Shown here: positions 1 through 10,174 of the stretch, in pieces
How positions within the stretch are numbered: the first letter of the stretch is position 1
Layout: every line of letters begins with the position of its first letter
Assembly (NCBI RefSeq): GCF_937616625.2
Contig: NC_065573.1
Location: 22,025,001-22,089,000 of the forward strand
From: Mercurialis annua
Lineage: Eukaryota; Streptophyta; Magnoliopsida; Malpighiales; Euphorbiaceae
DNA length: 64,000 bases
Reading direction: 5' to 3'
Program-made: the position numbers and the translations under genes
Notes under the pieces: generated by a model
What the model was told of the DNA's origin: nothing
Database searches by the model: none
The model's input: the letters and a program-made list of their open reading frames with translations, nothing else

Positions 1-551
1 AATTGAGAGATTGTTAATTAAATAGACATAGGTAATTAAAAACTTAGAGGAAAACACCGTGAGAGCGGGTTGGAATTTAGGTAGTCGTTGAGTTTGCTTC
101 ATAATTACAATTTAGTTATTTAATTCAGTTTTAATATTGTGAGAGCAAGTTAATAATTGATTAGCTAATTAGGTTGTGATTTTATTTGAATCTTTGAGGC
201 TTGAGAGAGCGGGATTCGGTGCATTAGAATAGCTCGATTCACAATAAAATCACTAGATAAATTTTGATCCATTCTTCTACTAGTTTATTTGGAATTATCA
301 ATTCTTGAGCTTTTTACCATTATTGTTTACAAATCAATTTAATTGTTTGATTTCAGATTTTTAGTCTAATTACTTGAGTTAAATTCACTTAGATTATAAT
401 TAGTTCACACAAATCCATTTATTTTCCTACTAGCCAATTAAAGAATATTAGAAATTAGTTGTTTAGTTCATTGTTCCTTGTGGGATCGATACTTGGTCTT
501 CCAAGTTATATTACTTGCGCGATATCGTACACTTGCGATTATTTGCCAACA
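1..551 (+). repeat. 5' LTR, 3' portion only
   Basis: These bases match 11170-11720 with a constant offset of 11169 and I see no mismatch. The LTR ends in ...CCAACA, the CA terminus expected of an LTR. About 995 bp of this LTR lie left of the window if it is as long as the 3' copy. Confidence 0.95.
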
Positions 552-557
552 AGTTTT

Positions 558-575
558 TGGCGCCGTTGCCGGGGA
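558..575 (+). other. Primer-binding site, tRNA-Asp
   Basis: TGGCGCCGTTGCCGGGGA is the reverse complement of the 3' end (including CCA) of plant tRNA-Asp(GUC). It lies 6 bp after the 5' LTR, where minus-strand DNA synthesis is primed. A tRNA-Asp primer is typical of Athila-type elements. Confidence 0.93.
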
Positions 576-718
576 GCAATCGCAATTAAATTAATTAAAA
601 GTATCTTATTCTTAGATTGAGTTAGTTTTATTTAATTTTAGTTATTTTTATACTTTGTGATTCTTGGATTTTACGCTGGTTTTCTTGTTTTTGTTTGCGC
701 AGGAGTTTTGGTTAGTGT

Positions 719-3700
719 ATGCCTAATACACGACGTGCCAGAAAACCGCTAGAACCGTTTCAGTCAGATTTAACATCCTTCGAAAGAAGTATCCGAAAAA
801 CAGCGCGGAAATCCAAAACAATGGAGGACGACCGTAACCCTCCGTTGAATCACGAGGGGATTGTTCCACCTCCACTACATGATGGCCTAGCTCTTAATAG
901 GCCAAACGAGAGGGTCGCCCCTCTTCCCGCAAGACGTACCTTGGGTGAATTCTTCTTACCCAACGTCGACAACGCCAACTATGGATGCTTTGCACCTCCT
1001 ATACTCGCTAACAATTTTGAAATCAAGCCGGGAACGATTCAACTACTTGAGAGTCGTTGTCAATTTTATGGGTTGGAACGCGAGGATCCAAACGCCCATC
1101 TTTCAAAATTCACGGAGGTATGCAACACATTCAAAATCCATAATGTGACGGAGGATCAAATCAAGCTTCGTCTTTTTCCTTTCTCTTTGAGGGATAAGGC
1201 GAGGAATTGGATTCAATCACTTCCAAGCACCTCAATCACAACATGGAAGCAATTGGCACAAGCTTTTCTCAATAAGTATTTCTCTATGGGTAAGACCGCG
1301 AGGATGACCAAGGAAATTATAGATTTTCTCCAATTACATGGTGAATCTCTATACCAAGCTTGGGAACGTTTCAAAGAGCTTCAAAGAAATTGTCCGCATC
1401 ATCATCTAGGAAGGGAGCATCTTGTCTCTATTTTCTACAATGGTACCAATGAGGCTACACGGGCAACAATTGATGCGGCATCGGGAGGATCACTTATGAA
1501 GAAAACTTATGATGAGGCCAATAACTTGCTAGAGGAACTCGCTACAAATAGTTGTTCTTGGTCAACCGAGCGGTTGAGGCAACCACCTCAAAAGGGTATC
1601 ATGACCCTCGAGCAAACCCAAGAATTTGAAGCAATGAAAGCGAAGAATGCGACACTTCTAGCACAACTCGAGATGTACAAACAACAAGCAAATCAAAGGA
1701 ATGCTCAACTTGCGGTAGTTCAAATGGGTTGCGAGACTTGTGATGGGCACGATCATTCGGGAATGGATTGCCCCGTCCTACATCAAAACTCAAATGAGCA
1801 AGTCAACTATGTCAATGGGCAAAGGCAAGGCAATGACCCATATTCCAACACCTATAATCCGGGGTGGAGGAATCATCCTAATTTTTCGTGGAGGGAAAAT
1901 GCGGGTCAAGCCAATGCCAACCCAAATATGGGAGGAGCAAATTTTCAAGGAGGAAACCGTGGTCCACAAAACCAAGGCAACTTCAACAACTACCGACCAC
2001 AACCCCCACCCGGTTTTCAAAATCGGAATACGGATGAGGGGAGCAAGATTGACAAGCTTATTGAGGAAGTTAGAACCGGTTTTAAGAACCAAGCTTCCGT
2101 CAATCACCATCTCGAGACTCAAATTTCTCAACTTGCCATCTCGCTTCAAAACAGAGCTCAAGGGGGTTTACCGTCTACAACGGAGTCAAATCCAAGGGAG
2201 CAAGTAAAAGCCATTGAACTCCGAAGCGGGAAAGAACTTGATGATCCACATGCAAGTAAAGAGAAAGCGATCGATCTAACAATGGGAACAAATGAGGAGG
2301 AAGTAACCGAACTTCCATATGTCAAACCGCCACCTCCTCCTCCATTTGTGCCAAAGGTCCCTTTCCCGGGACGATTGAAGAAGACGCCGGATAACCAAAA
2401 ATTCCATAAATTTCTGGAAATTTTCAAGAAGCTCCAAATCAATATAAGCTTTGCGGATGCTTTGCGTGAGATGCCTCAATACGCGAAGTTCCTCAAAGAA
2501 ATCATAACGAAGAAAAGGAGTTGGGACGACAAAGGCACAATTTCCCTAACGGAAAATTGTAGCTCACTCATCCTTAGTGACTTGCCCACCAAGCTTAAGG
2601 ACCCAGGGAGTTTTACAATTCCATGCAAAATAGGCGATTTAAATTCAATTAATTGTCTATGTGATTTAGGGGCAAGTATCAATCTAATGCCTTTGTTTCT
2701 TTTCAGGGATATTTTTGGTGATCAAACTTTGAAGCAAACATCAATGATGCTTCAATTGGCGGACCACTCCCTAAAAAAGCCATACGGAGTGGTAGAAGAT
2801 GTTCTAGTCAAAGTAGACAAATTCATCTTTCCGGTGGATTTTGTCGTACTTGACTATGCGGCGGATAAAACATGCCCTATGATTCTTGGGCGCCCTTTCA
2901 TGAACACGGGGAGGGCATTGATAGATGTGCACGCCGGACGACTCACTTTGCGTATCGATGATGACAAAGTAGAGTTTGATATGAAAAGGATTATGCGCAA
3001 CACTTTTGAGGAGGTGGAATGCATGAAATTGGATATGGTTGATGGAATTGTGGAAGAACTTTTCCCGGTTTCAAAAGTCATATTCCATTCCGAGGAGACA
3101 CAAGCAACTTCCGAGGAAGAATATTCCAAAGAAGATGAGCCGAAAGCCGAAAATTTGATTAGAAGAGAGAGCGTGACACCACCTTCTTCTATCTCTCCAC
3201 CAAAGGTTGAGCTTAAAACGTTACCATCTCACTTACGGTATGCGTTTTTAGGCGACAACATGACTCTTCCCATCATCATCTCAAACAACTTGTCGGAAAC
3301 ACAAGAAGCGAGAGTTGTCAAAGTGGTGAAGCAACATATATTGGCGATCGGTTGGCAAATTTCGGACATCCGAGGAATTAGTCCCTCGGTGGTCATGCAC
3401 AAGATCCACCTAGAAAACGAGTCAAGAGCATCGGCTCAAAGACAACGGCGTTTGAATCCAAATATGAAGGAGGTCGTGCACAAAGAGATAGTAAAACTTC
3501 TCGACGCCGGAATTATATACCCCATATCCGATAGTGCGTGGGTTAGTCCCATTCAATGCGTTCCAAAGAAAGGGGGGATGACGGTGATTGAGAACGAGAA
3601 GGGTGAGCAAATTTCCACTAGGACGGTAACGGGATGGCGTGTTTGTATTGACTACCGCAAGTTGAATACGGAGACGAGGAAGGACCATTTTCCGTTACCA

Positions 3701-6103
3701 TTTATCGATCAAATGTTGGAGCGGGTAGCGGGCCACGCTTATTATTGTTTTCTCGATGGTTATTCCGGGTACAATCAAATTCTTATCTTCCCGGATGACC
3801 AAGAGAAAACAACTTTCACATGTCCTTATGGAACGTTTGCTTACCGGAGAATGCCTTTTGGTCTTTGTAATGCACCGGCAACATTTCAACGATGTATGAC
3901 TTCCATCTTCGCCGATATGATTGAAGATATTATGGAAGTCTTCATGGATGATTTTTCGGTATTCGGGGACTCTTTTGAGATATGCTTAAATAATCTTGAA
4001 CGAGTGTTGGCCCGGTGTGAGGAGACCAATCTAGTCTTGAATTGGGAGAAGTGCCATTTCATGGTAGAGGAAGGAATTGTCTTGGGACATAAAATCTCCA
4101 AGGACGGCATTGAAGTAGATAGAGCAAAAACGGAAATCATCGAGAAACTACCACCACCAACTACCGTAAAAGGAGTTCGTGCCTTCTTAGGGCACGCCGG
4201 GTTTTATCGACGATTCATCAAAAATTTCTCTTCCATTGCTCGTCCTTTAACTAATTTACTTGTTAAAGATATTCCTTACGAATTTACTAATGATTGCCTT
4301 GATGCTTTTGCTAGGTTGAAGGAAGCCCTTATCTCGGCCCCAATTATTTCATCACCCGATTGGACTCTTCCTTTCGAACTCATGTGTGATGCAAGTGATA
4401 TAGCACTCGGGTGCGTATTGGGGCAACGGAGGGAGAAAAAGCTTCACGTGATATACTATGCAAGCCGGACATTGGCGGGTGCTCAACTCAATTACACCAC
4501 CACCGAAAAAGAGATGCTTGCGGTGGTGTTCGCATTGGATAAATTTCGGTCGTACTTACTTTGCTCTAAGGTTATCATCTATACGGACCATGCGGCCCTT
4601 CGATACCTTTTTGCAAAGCAAGATGCTAAACCGAGACTAATCCGATGGGTGCTCCTTATGCAAGAGTTTGACATCGAAATTCGCGACAAGAAAGGAACGG
4701 AGAACGTCGTCGCCGATCACTTGTCAAGGTTAGAGATTCCGGAACCAATTATAAGTGGCGTAGAGATTAATGAAACGTTTCCGGATGAGATGTTGATGGT
4801 ACTTTCGGAAGTGGAAACGCCATGGTATGCGGATATCGCAAACTATCTATCTTCCGAAATAATGCCACCGGATTTGACTTACCACCAAAGGAAGAAGTTC
4901 TTGAGCGATGCTAAACGATTTCTATGGGAGGAACCGTACCTCTTCAAGGTGTGTGGAGATGGGATTTTGAGGAGATGTGTACCACTACAAGAGATGATGC
5001 CTATACTTAGTCAATGCCATTCCTCGGACTATGCGGGCCATTATGGTACATCAAGGACCGCCGCTCGTGTGCTAGAGTGCGGATTCTTTTGGCCTACGCT
5101 ATTTCGTGATGCGAAAGACTTTGTTAGTCATTGCGATCGATGCCAAAGAGTGGGGAACATATCGAAGAGAGATGAAATGCCGCTTACCAACATTCAAGAG
5201 GTGGAACTTTTTGATGTGTGGGGAATAGACTTCATGGGTCCTTTTCCTATGTCGTTTGGAAAGCAATACATATTGGTGTGCGTAGATTACGTTTCAAAAT
5301 GGGTAGAGGCGGAAGCATTACCCACTAACGATGCCAAAGTGGTGTTGGATTTTCTCAAACGTTTGATGAATCGATACGGTACTCCTAGAGCAATAATAAG
5401 CGACGGTGGATCTCACTTTTGCAATAGGCAATTCGATGCCTTGATGCGGAAATATAAAGTCTATCATCGGGTCGCTACTCCGTACCATCCTCAAACAAGC
5501 GGGCAAGTTGAAGTTTCTAACCGTGAGCTAAAGAGAATTCTAGAGAAAACGGTTAATAACACAAGGAAAGATTGGTCACTGAAACTAGATGATGCATTAT
5601 GGGCATATCGTACGGCTTTTAAAACGCCCCTCGGTATGTCTCCATATCGTATTGTTTTTGGGAAAGCATGCCATCTTCCGGTGGAACTTGAACATCGAGC
5701 ATATTGGGCCATTAAAAAGCTCAATTTTGACCTTAAAGCGGCGGGGGAGAAACGTATGCTTCAACTCAATGAGTTGGACGAATTTCGGTTAAATGCCTAT
5801 GAAAACGCCAAGCTTTACAAAGAAAAGACGAAACGATGGCATGACGCTCATATCGTGCCCAAAACGTTTGTGGAGGGCTCTTTTGTCTTGCTCTACAACT
5901 CGCGCCTCAAATTATTTCCCGGGAAATTAAAATCCCGTTGGAGCGGTCCTTTCAAGATTCGAACGGTGGCAAGTCATGGAGCTTTGGAATTGGAGAATTC
6001 TAGTGGTGAAATCTTCAAAGTAAATGGACAACGGTGCAAGCCGTATCTTGGACCTTTGACGGATCAAGTAGTGGACCAAATCACGTTCACCACTCCTACA
6101 TAA
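719..6103 (+). CDS. Gag-pol polyprotein, Athila-type (intact, 1794 aa)
   Basis: This one uninterrupted frame encodes the structural and enzymatic proteins of the element. In order it has a retrotransposon Gag domain (about residues 110-270, SLRDKARNW near 156); a CX2CX4HX4C zinc knuckle ([14 protein letters not shown], about 338-351); an aspartic protease with [11 protein letters not shown] near 647; a reverse transcriptase with FMDD near 1074; RNase H ([11 protein letters not shown] near 1221); an integrase HHCC finger (about 1433-1475); and the integrase catalytic triad D1504, D1562, E1598, with 35 residues between the last two. The C-terminus has the usual LKSRWSGPF integrase tail. The protease reads DLGA where retroviruses have D(T/S)GA, a form I recall from plant elements of this kind. 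ATG 719 lies 143 bp after the primer site. Gag and Pol share one frame, so any excess of Gag would have to arise after translation or by another route not visible here. Confidence 0.96.
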   Translation: MPNTRRARKPLEPFQSDLTSFERSIRKTARKSKTMEDDRNPPLNHEGIVPPPLHDGLALNRPNERVAPLPARRTLGEFFLPNVDNANYGCFAPPILANNFEIKPGTIQLLESRCQFYGLEREDPNAHLSKFTEVCNTFKIHNVTEDQIKLRLFPFSLRDKARNWIQSLPSTSITTWKQLAQAFLNKYFSMGKTARMTKEIIDFLQLHGESLYQAWERFKELQRNCPHHHLGREHLVSIFYNGTNEATRATIDAASGGSLMKKTYDEANNLLEELATNSCSWSTERLRQPPQKGIMTLEQTQEFEAMKAKNATLLAQLEMYKQQANQRNAQLAVVQMGCETCDGHDHSGMDCPVLHQNSNEQVNYVNGQRQGNDPYSNTYNPGWRNHPNFSWRENAGQANANPNMGGANFQGGNRGPQNQGNFNNYRPQPPPGFQNRNTDEGSKIDKLIEEVRTGFKNQASVNHHLETQISQLAISLQNRAQGGLPSTTESNPREQVKAIELRSGKELDDPHASKEKAIDLTMGTNEEEVTELPYVKPPPPPPFVPKVPFPGRLKKTPDNQKFHKFLEIFKKLQINISFADALREMPQYAKFLKEIITKKRSWDDKGTISLTENCSSLILSDLPTKLKDPGSFTIPCKIGDLNSINCLCDLGASINLMPLFLFRDIFGDQTLKQTSMMLQLADHSLKKPYGVVEDVLVKVDKFIFPVDFVVLDYAADKTCPMILGRPFMNTGRALIDVHAGRLTLRIDDDKVEFDMKRIMRNTFEEVECMKLDMVDGIVEELFPVSKVIFHSEETQATSEEEYSKEDEPKAENLIRRESVTPPSSISPPKVELKTLPSHLRYAFLGDNMTLPIIISNNLSETQEARVVKVVKQHILAIGWQISDIRGISPSVVMHKIHLENESRASAQRQRRLNPNMKEVVHKEIVKLLDAGIIYPISDSAWVSPIQCVPKKGGMTVIENEKGEQISTRTVTGWRVCIDYRKLNTETRKDHFPLPFIDQMLERVAGHAYYCFLDGYSGYNQILIFPDDQEKTTFTCPYGTFAYRRMPFGLCNAPATFQRCMTSIFADMIEDIMEVFMDDFSVFGDSFEICLNNLERVLARCEETNLVLNWEKCHFMVEEGIVLGHKISKDGIEVDRAKTEIIEKLPPPTTVKGVRAFLGHAGFYRRFIKNFSSIARPLTNLLVKDIPYEFTNDCLDAFARLKEALISAPIISSPDWTLPFELMCDASDIALGCVLGQRREKKLHVIYYASRTLAGAQLNYTTTEKEMLAVVFALDKFRSYLLCSKVIIYTDHAALRYLFAKQDAKPRLIRWVLLMQEFDIEIRDKKGTENVVADHLSRLEIPEPIISGVEINETFPDEMLMVLSEVETPWYADIANYLSSEIMPPDLTYHQRKKFLSDAKRFLWEEPYLFKVCGDGILRRCVPLQEMMPILSQCHSSDYAGHYGTSRTAARVLECGFFWPTLFRDAKDFVSHCDRCQRVGNISKRDEMPLTNIQEVELFDVWGIDFMGPFPMSFGKQYILVCVDYVSKWVEAEALPTNDAKVVLDFLKRLMNRYGTPRAIISDGGSHFCNRQFDALMRKYKVYHRVATPYHPQTSGQVEVSNRELKRILEKTVNNTRKDWSLKLDDALWAYRTAFKTPLGMSPYRIVFGKACHLPVELEHRAYWAIKKLNFDLKAAGEKRMLQLNELDEFRLNAYENAKLYKEKTKRWHDAHIVPKTFVEGSFVLLYNSRLKLFPGKLKSRWSGPFKIRTVASHGALELENSSGEIFKVNGQRCKPYLGPLTDQVVDQITFTTPT

Positions 6104-6300
6104 ATTCCGGGCCACGGTCTAGCTTTTGACCAAAAATAAAGCGCACTCGAGAGGCAATCTCGAGAGGTTACGTGTTTTGTTTTATTTATTTTATTTTCCT
6201 TTTATGCGTATTTAAATTTTAATCTGTTTATTTATTTCCGTTTAATTCCGGGGTGTGTTTTTGTGTGTTTTTGCAGGTATATACATGATTTCAGGAGGTT

Positions 6301-6662
6301 TCCGTTCGTGAAATACCTTTCCCGTTCGAAAAAAGGCAAATTTTGCCTTTGTCCCGTTCGGGAAAGGCTATTTCCGTTCGGGACAAAGCCCTCAGCCCTA
6401 ATTTTTTTCGAACGGAAAAGGGTCATTCCGTTCGGGACTAGGCAAAATTTGCCTTTGTCCCGTACGGGACACACCCTTCCCGTTCGAGAAAGAGCTCTCG
6501 GCTTCTCACTTTTCCGAACGGGAAGGGTAGTTCCGTTCGGAACTAGGCAAAATTTGCCTTTGTCCCGTTCGGGACACCATTGTTCCGTTCGGGAACAAGG
6601 AAAATTTTGCCTAAGTTTCGAACGGGACATGAATTAAGCCTAATCCCGTTCGGGATTAAATT
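6301..6662. repeat. Array of palindromic CCGTTCGG / GGCAAAATTTGCC motifs
   Basis: About 15 copies of a core CCGTTCGG or its mirror CCGAACGG fall within roughly 360 bp, many extended to the full palindrome TCCCGTTCGGGA or TTCCGTTCGGAA. They alternate with a second palindrome, GGCAAAATTTGCC, to give an irregular unit of about 60-70 bp. The motif is GC-rich against AT-rich surroundings. Shorter versions recur in the U3 part of the 3' LTR (10405-10625). Confidence 0.85.
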
Positions 6663-6985
6663 ATTCCCGTTCGGGAAACATCAAAAATTTTGAAAAATTT
6701 GAATTTTGAATTTTGAATTAAAGTGTAGTAGATTTCTTGGGACTTGTGTTTCTTTTGAGATTTGTGTTTCTTTTGAAACTTGTGTTTCTTTGAGATTTGT
6801 GCTTGGTAAAAATTTGAATTTTTCACTTGGATTGATGATTTGGCAAATCCGAACCATTCATTAGTGTGTTACTTTCACTTGGATTGATTACATGGCTTCG
6901 ATCTAAACCGTTAAATCAATTTCAAGTTATTAAATGAAGGGTTTGAAATTAGTGGAGGGAAATCTTGAGATTTGATTTATTTTTC

Positions 6986-6994
6986 CTATAAATA
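6986..6994 (+). promoter_or_regulatory. Candidate internal TATA box for the second ORF
   Basis: CTATAAATA lies 100 bp before ATG 7094. It is followed by a CT-rich segment (7010-7075) like a plant 5' leader and by the ATG context AATCATGG. The spacing suits a dedicated Pol II start, but a spliced subgenomic RNA is equally possible; the sequence cannot decide. Confidence 0.4.
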
Positions 6995-7093
6995 CCTTGC
7001 ATTTTTCTACTTTCTATTTCACACATATTCTTCTTCTAATATTCTTCTTTTCTTATTCTCCAAATTTATTAGAAATACTCTCATTCCGCAATC

Positions 7094-8440
7094 ATGGTGC
7101 GAAGCAAGAATGCCGAAAATCAACCAATCCGTCGTTCAAGCACGAGAAATCAAGAAGCGGCGAATCCACCCTTACCGGCCGTGGGAAGGGTACGTACTAA
7201 ATCAACCGCTCCATCCTCATCTCGGGTGAACACCTCGGCGATATTGACTACTCGATATAACGCACCTTTCCAAATCCATACGGAGGAGGAAGGTGATTTA
7301 TATTTGAGTATCAAAGAAAGGGAAATGGTGATTCCATTCCAAATCGATTTTGATGATATGGAGAACCTTGGCATCAAGGATGAGGTGGAGCGTTATTTGG
7401 ATATCTTGGGGTTATCGGCATTGGCAAAGGTTAGTCATCACTCTTACGATGAACTTACTCGTGAATTCTTCTCTACTCTCAAACCGGTTAGCGGTTCTCC
7501 TTCATCTATTTCTTTCCGCATCAACAACACTAGCCACACACTTAGTGTTGAAGATTTGGTGGAAATGTTTGGGATGAGGGGAACGGGGTTGATAGATTGG
7601 GATCAAAACTTTGATCAAGTGGAGATATGGAGGGAATTGACGGATCGTGATGATTATCGGACAAGGGGGTCCAAGATTAATGAAATCAAAGATATCGCTA
7701 TTGTGGTTTTTGTGAAGTGGTTTGGGCACTCGTTTGGCGGGCGTGGTGAATATACGAAGGTGGCCAAGAGTGATCTTCTAGCTTTGAATGCTATTTTGCA
7801 TCCGGAGATAGAAGCATACCAAGTCAACACGGCGTATCGTCTATTGAAGCGATTGAGGGAAGTTCCATCCGAATTATCCAAGATTGGCTATGGTTTCATT
7901 ATTCGTGCTTTGGCGGAAAAATACAATTGTATGCCTACGGCGTCTACTTTGGCGACTTTTGAGACCATTCTAGCACGGTCTCTTAATACGAACCATTTGG
8001 ATGTTGCCGGGTTTGTAAAAAAGGGAAGAGTTATTCCCTATAATAGAAGGGTACGATTGGTGGCACGAACACGGCGAGAAGAGGTAGCACGGGAAGTAGA
8101 AGGTGGAGAAGAAAGAAGAGCGGAGGAGGCACCCGCGGGAACTTCTCAAGCCGGAGAAGCGGCTCATGTTTCCGGGTTTGACCAACGGTTTTCTGAGTTG
8201 GTTGAGCAAAACCGGATCGGATGGGAGCAAAACCGGGTTGGTTGGGAAACTAACCAAAAATTACTTGAAGATATCCGACGTGAACAACATGTTGGTCTTG
8301 CACAACTACAATGGAGGCAAGATCGAATGCGAGCACGCCTTAATCGGCAAGAGGATTTTCTTCGGGGTTACTTTAATGCCGCCGGCGGAGAACGTTATCC
8401 ATCACCGGAACCATCACCGGATCCACCGGCCTTTGACTAG
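7094..8440 (+). CDS. Athila-type second ORF (env-like position, 448 aa)
   Basis: This is an intact ORF between integrase and the 3' LTR. The N-terminal 60 residues are basic and Ser/Pro-rich. A central region contains ISFRINNTSHTLSVEDL and VEMFGMRG (about residues 135-160), which resembles the conserved block I recall from Athila ORF-1 or plant-transposon proteins (L.FRL...Y.LS..EL...FG). The C-terminal part (about 325-425) is charged and likely coiled-coil, with a short internal repeat (RIGWEQN, RVGWETN), ending Pro-rich. I see no signal peptide and no membrane segment, so despite its position it does not look like an envelope protein. Function unknown. It may be expressed from the TATA-like box at 6986 or from a spliced RNA. 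Confidence 0.85.
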   Translation: MVRSKNAENQPIRRSSTRNQEAANPPLPAVGRVRTKSTAPSSSRVNTSAILTTRYNAPFQIHTEEEGDLYLSIKEREMVIPFQIDFDDMENLGIKDEVERYLDILGLSALAKVSHHSYDELTREFFSTLKPVSGSPSSISFRINNTSHTLSVEDLVEMFGMRGTGLIDWDQNFDQVEIWRELTDRDDYRTRGSKINEIKDIAIVVFVKWFGHSFGGRGEYTKVAKSDLLALNAILHPEIEAYQVNTAYRLLKRLREVPSELSKIGYGFIIRALAEKYNCMPTASTLATFETILARSLNTNHLDVAGFVKKGRVIPYNRRVRLVARTRREEVAREVEGGEERRAEEAPAGTSQAGEAAHVSGFDQRFSELVEQNRIGWEQNRVGWETNQKLLEDIRREQHVGLAQLQWRQDRMRARLNRQEDFLRGYFNAAGGERYPSPEPSPDPPAFD

Positions 8441-10159
8441 AGCGAGATTTGTTTTTCTAAACCCAAACTCTTTCCAATTTTTTCTATTTTTATTTCTTAT
8501 TTCTTAGCTTTGGGGACATAGCTAGAAATAGTGTGAGGAGGGGGGAAGAAAATTTATTTTTCGTTTGGGTTATTTTTCGGTGATTTATCTTTATTTTCAG
8601 TTTTAGTTTATTTTTATTAAGTGTTATTTTCTTTTTAGTAGATTGTATTAGGTGTTAAATTAGTTTATTTCAAGGTCTTGTATCGTTTTAAATCGTTGTC
8701 TTTTAAATATGAAAGTGTTAGTTGATTTGGTGTGTATCTTAATTAATTTGTCAATCTTAGATTTCCCCGAATCAATGAATGTATGAACGCGACTTCTTAA
8801 TTCGACAATTGATAAGCGATACTTGCTTAATGACTTAATAATTCGTTGACATAATCCGATGAAATAAGGGTGAATTCAAAATTTAGACTTGTTCAAATAG
8901 TTGAAACATAATTGAATAACTTGATGCGGATTCATGACATGTTGATTGTTTATTTTTTATAGTCGTTTTAAACTTTTGGCATGAGTAGCATAATTTAAGT
9001 AGGAATTGAGTTTATGGCATAACACTACACACTTTTGAGAGTTTTGAGCTTAATTTCCTTGTTGTGAGTGTTGATTTCATGTTTTATTCCTAGAACTTGC
9101 TCGGTGTCCGTTTAAAGTTACACGATTGAGTTTTCAACAATTAGATGATTATGGCAATTAGGTATAACCTTTCTTTTAGACCACTTAAATAGACTACCCT
9201 TTATCCCTTAGATTACACCAATTTGAGCCTTAAACCTTTTTATTGTTTTTACCGTATTTTACCCTTTACCGTTCTATGTTTTACCTCTTTTGTTTACCTT
9301 ATCGACTTGATATATTATTTGTTATGACTATGATGAATATAGGTGATTCGAAACTCAAGATTAGTGAAAAGAGAAAGTGAACTACATTGTGCTTAAAAGA
9401 TAAAGTTACGCCTTGAAAAAGATTGAAAAAGAAAAAAAAAAAGAGATAGAAATTTGCAAGCAAAAAGCTTCAAAAAAAAAAAAGAGAAAAATTCTGAGAT
9501 TGCAAAAAGCAATGAGTAGAGCGTAAAATCAAAAAGAAAAGAAAGTTATAAGTTCACGTAAACGCAAAACCGGAGTTAGATCAACCTAGAAGTTAATAGT
9601 AGTAATAAATAGTATATTAAGTTGATAATTAGCCTTTGTTTTATCCTTTTTACCTACCCTTTTACCTTAGCCACATTACAACCCAATAAAAGACCATATG
9701 ATTTTTGTTGATTACCGAATCAAGTAGCGGAGTCCGGGACTATGAGCAAGCTTATGGTGAGTATTCATGTTTTCAATTGTGAGCTTTCTTTGTTATATAC
9801 CCTACTTTGTGAAATATTGATGCCATTAGCTTAGTTTTTATTGAATTGTGCTATGATTTGCCTAAGTGAGAAATTGATTATTTTCCATGTCCCGCAAGTG
9901 ATAGTGAAGCTTGACGTGTGATTCAATTTGACCTTGTACTAATGAGTTAGTAACCGTTGTTATATTGAATTATGTCATAAAATTATTATTGTTATTTGAT
10001 TGCATCATTATTTAGTTGTCGGTTTTAGAAGGTTGTTTTTCATATTATTCATAGGGTCGGGGATTTCTTTGATTGATTTATTGTTGAGTTATATGCTAAT
10101 GATTTCTAACATATTTTGTAGAGTAAGATTTATTTCTTGCTTGAGGACAAGCAAAGGTT
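8441..10159 (+). other. Long 3' noncoding region of the Athila element
   Basis: About 1.7 kb without a credible ORF. It starts with a signature resembling the real 3' end (8506-8550, separate entry). Positions 9405-9545 are strongly purine-rich, with runs of A up to 11-12 (GAAAAAGA-type). Positions 10133-10160 carry GCTTGAGGACAAGC, an inverted repeat often seen just before the polypurine tract of plant Ty3/gypsy elements. Confidence 0.75.
8506..8550 (+). other. Polypurine-tract-like signature, second copy
   Basis: Just after the second ORF, a GGGGACA motif is followed by GTGTGAGGAGGGGGGAAGA. The true 3' end has the same order (GAGGACA, then GTGTGAGGAGG) at 10143-10172. This could be a secondary priming site for plus-strand DNA or the relic of an earlier element 3' end. 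Confidence 0.5.
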
Positions 10160-10174
10160 AAGTGTGAGGAGGTT
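10160..10174 (+). other. Polypurine tract
   Basis: AAGTGTGAGGAGG followed by TT directly abuts the LTR start TGATAGGAG at 10175, as required for plus-strand priming. Confidence 0.85.

Larger units (their letters stand above)
6104..7093 (+). other. Spacer between gag-pol and second ORF
   Basis: A noncoding stretch of about 1 kb. Its first third is packed with palindromic CCGTTCGG motifs (separate entry). Positions 6735-6800 repeat a short GAGATTTGTGTTTCTTT-like phrase. The last 110 bp hold a TATA-like box and a CT-rich leader ahead of the second ORF. The 124-132 codon open frames on both strands across 6232-6637 are by-products of the palindromes. Confidence 0.7.

Noticed and set aside
6232..6637. 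Overlapping frames of 124 and 132 codons on both strands
   Set aside because: Created by the palindromic CCGTTCGG array, which avoids stops on both strands; the same effect explains 10251-10772.
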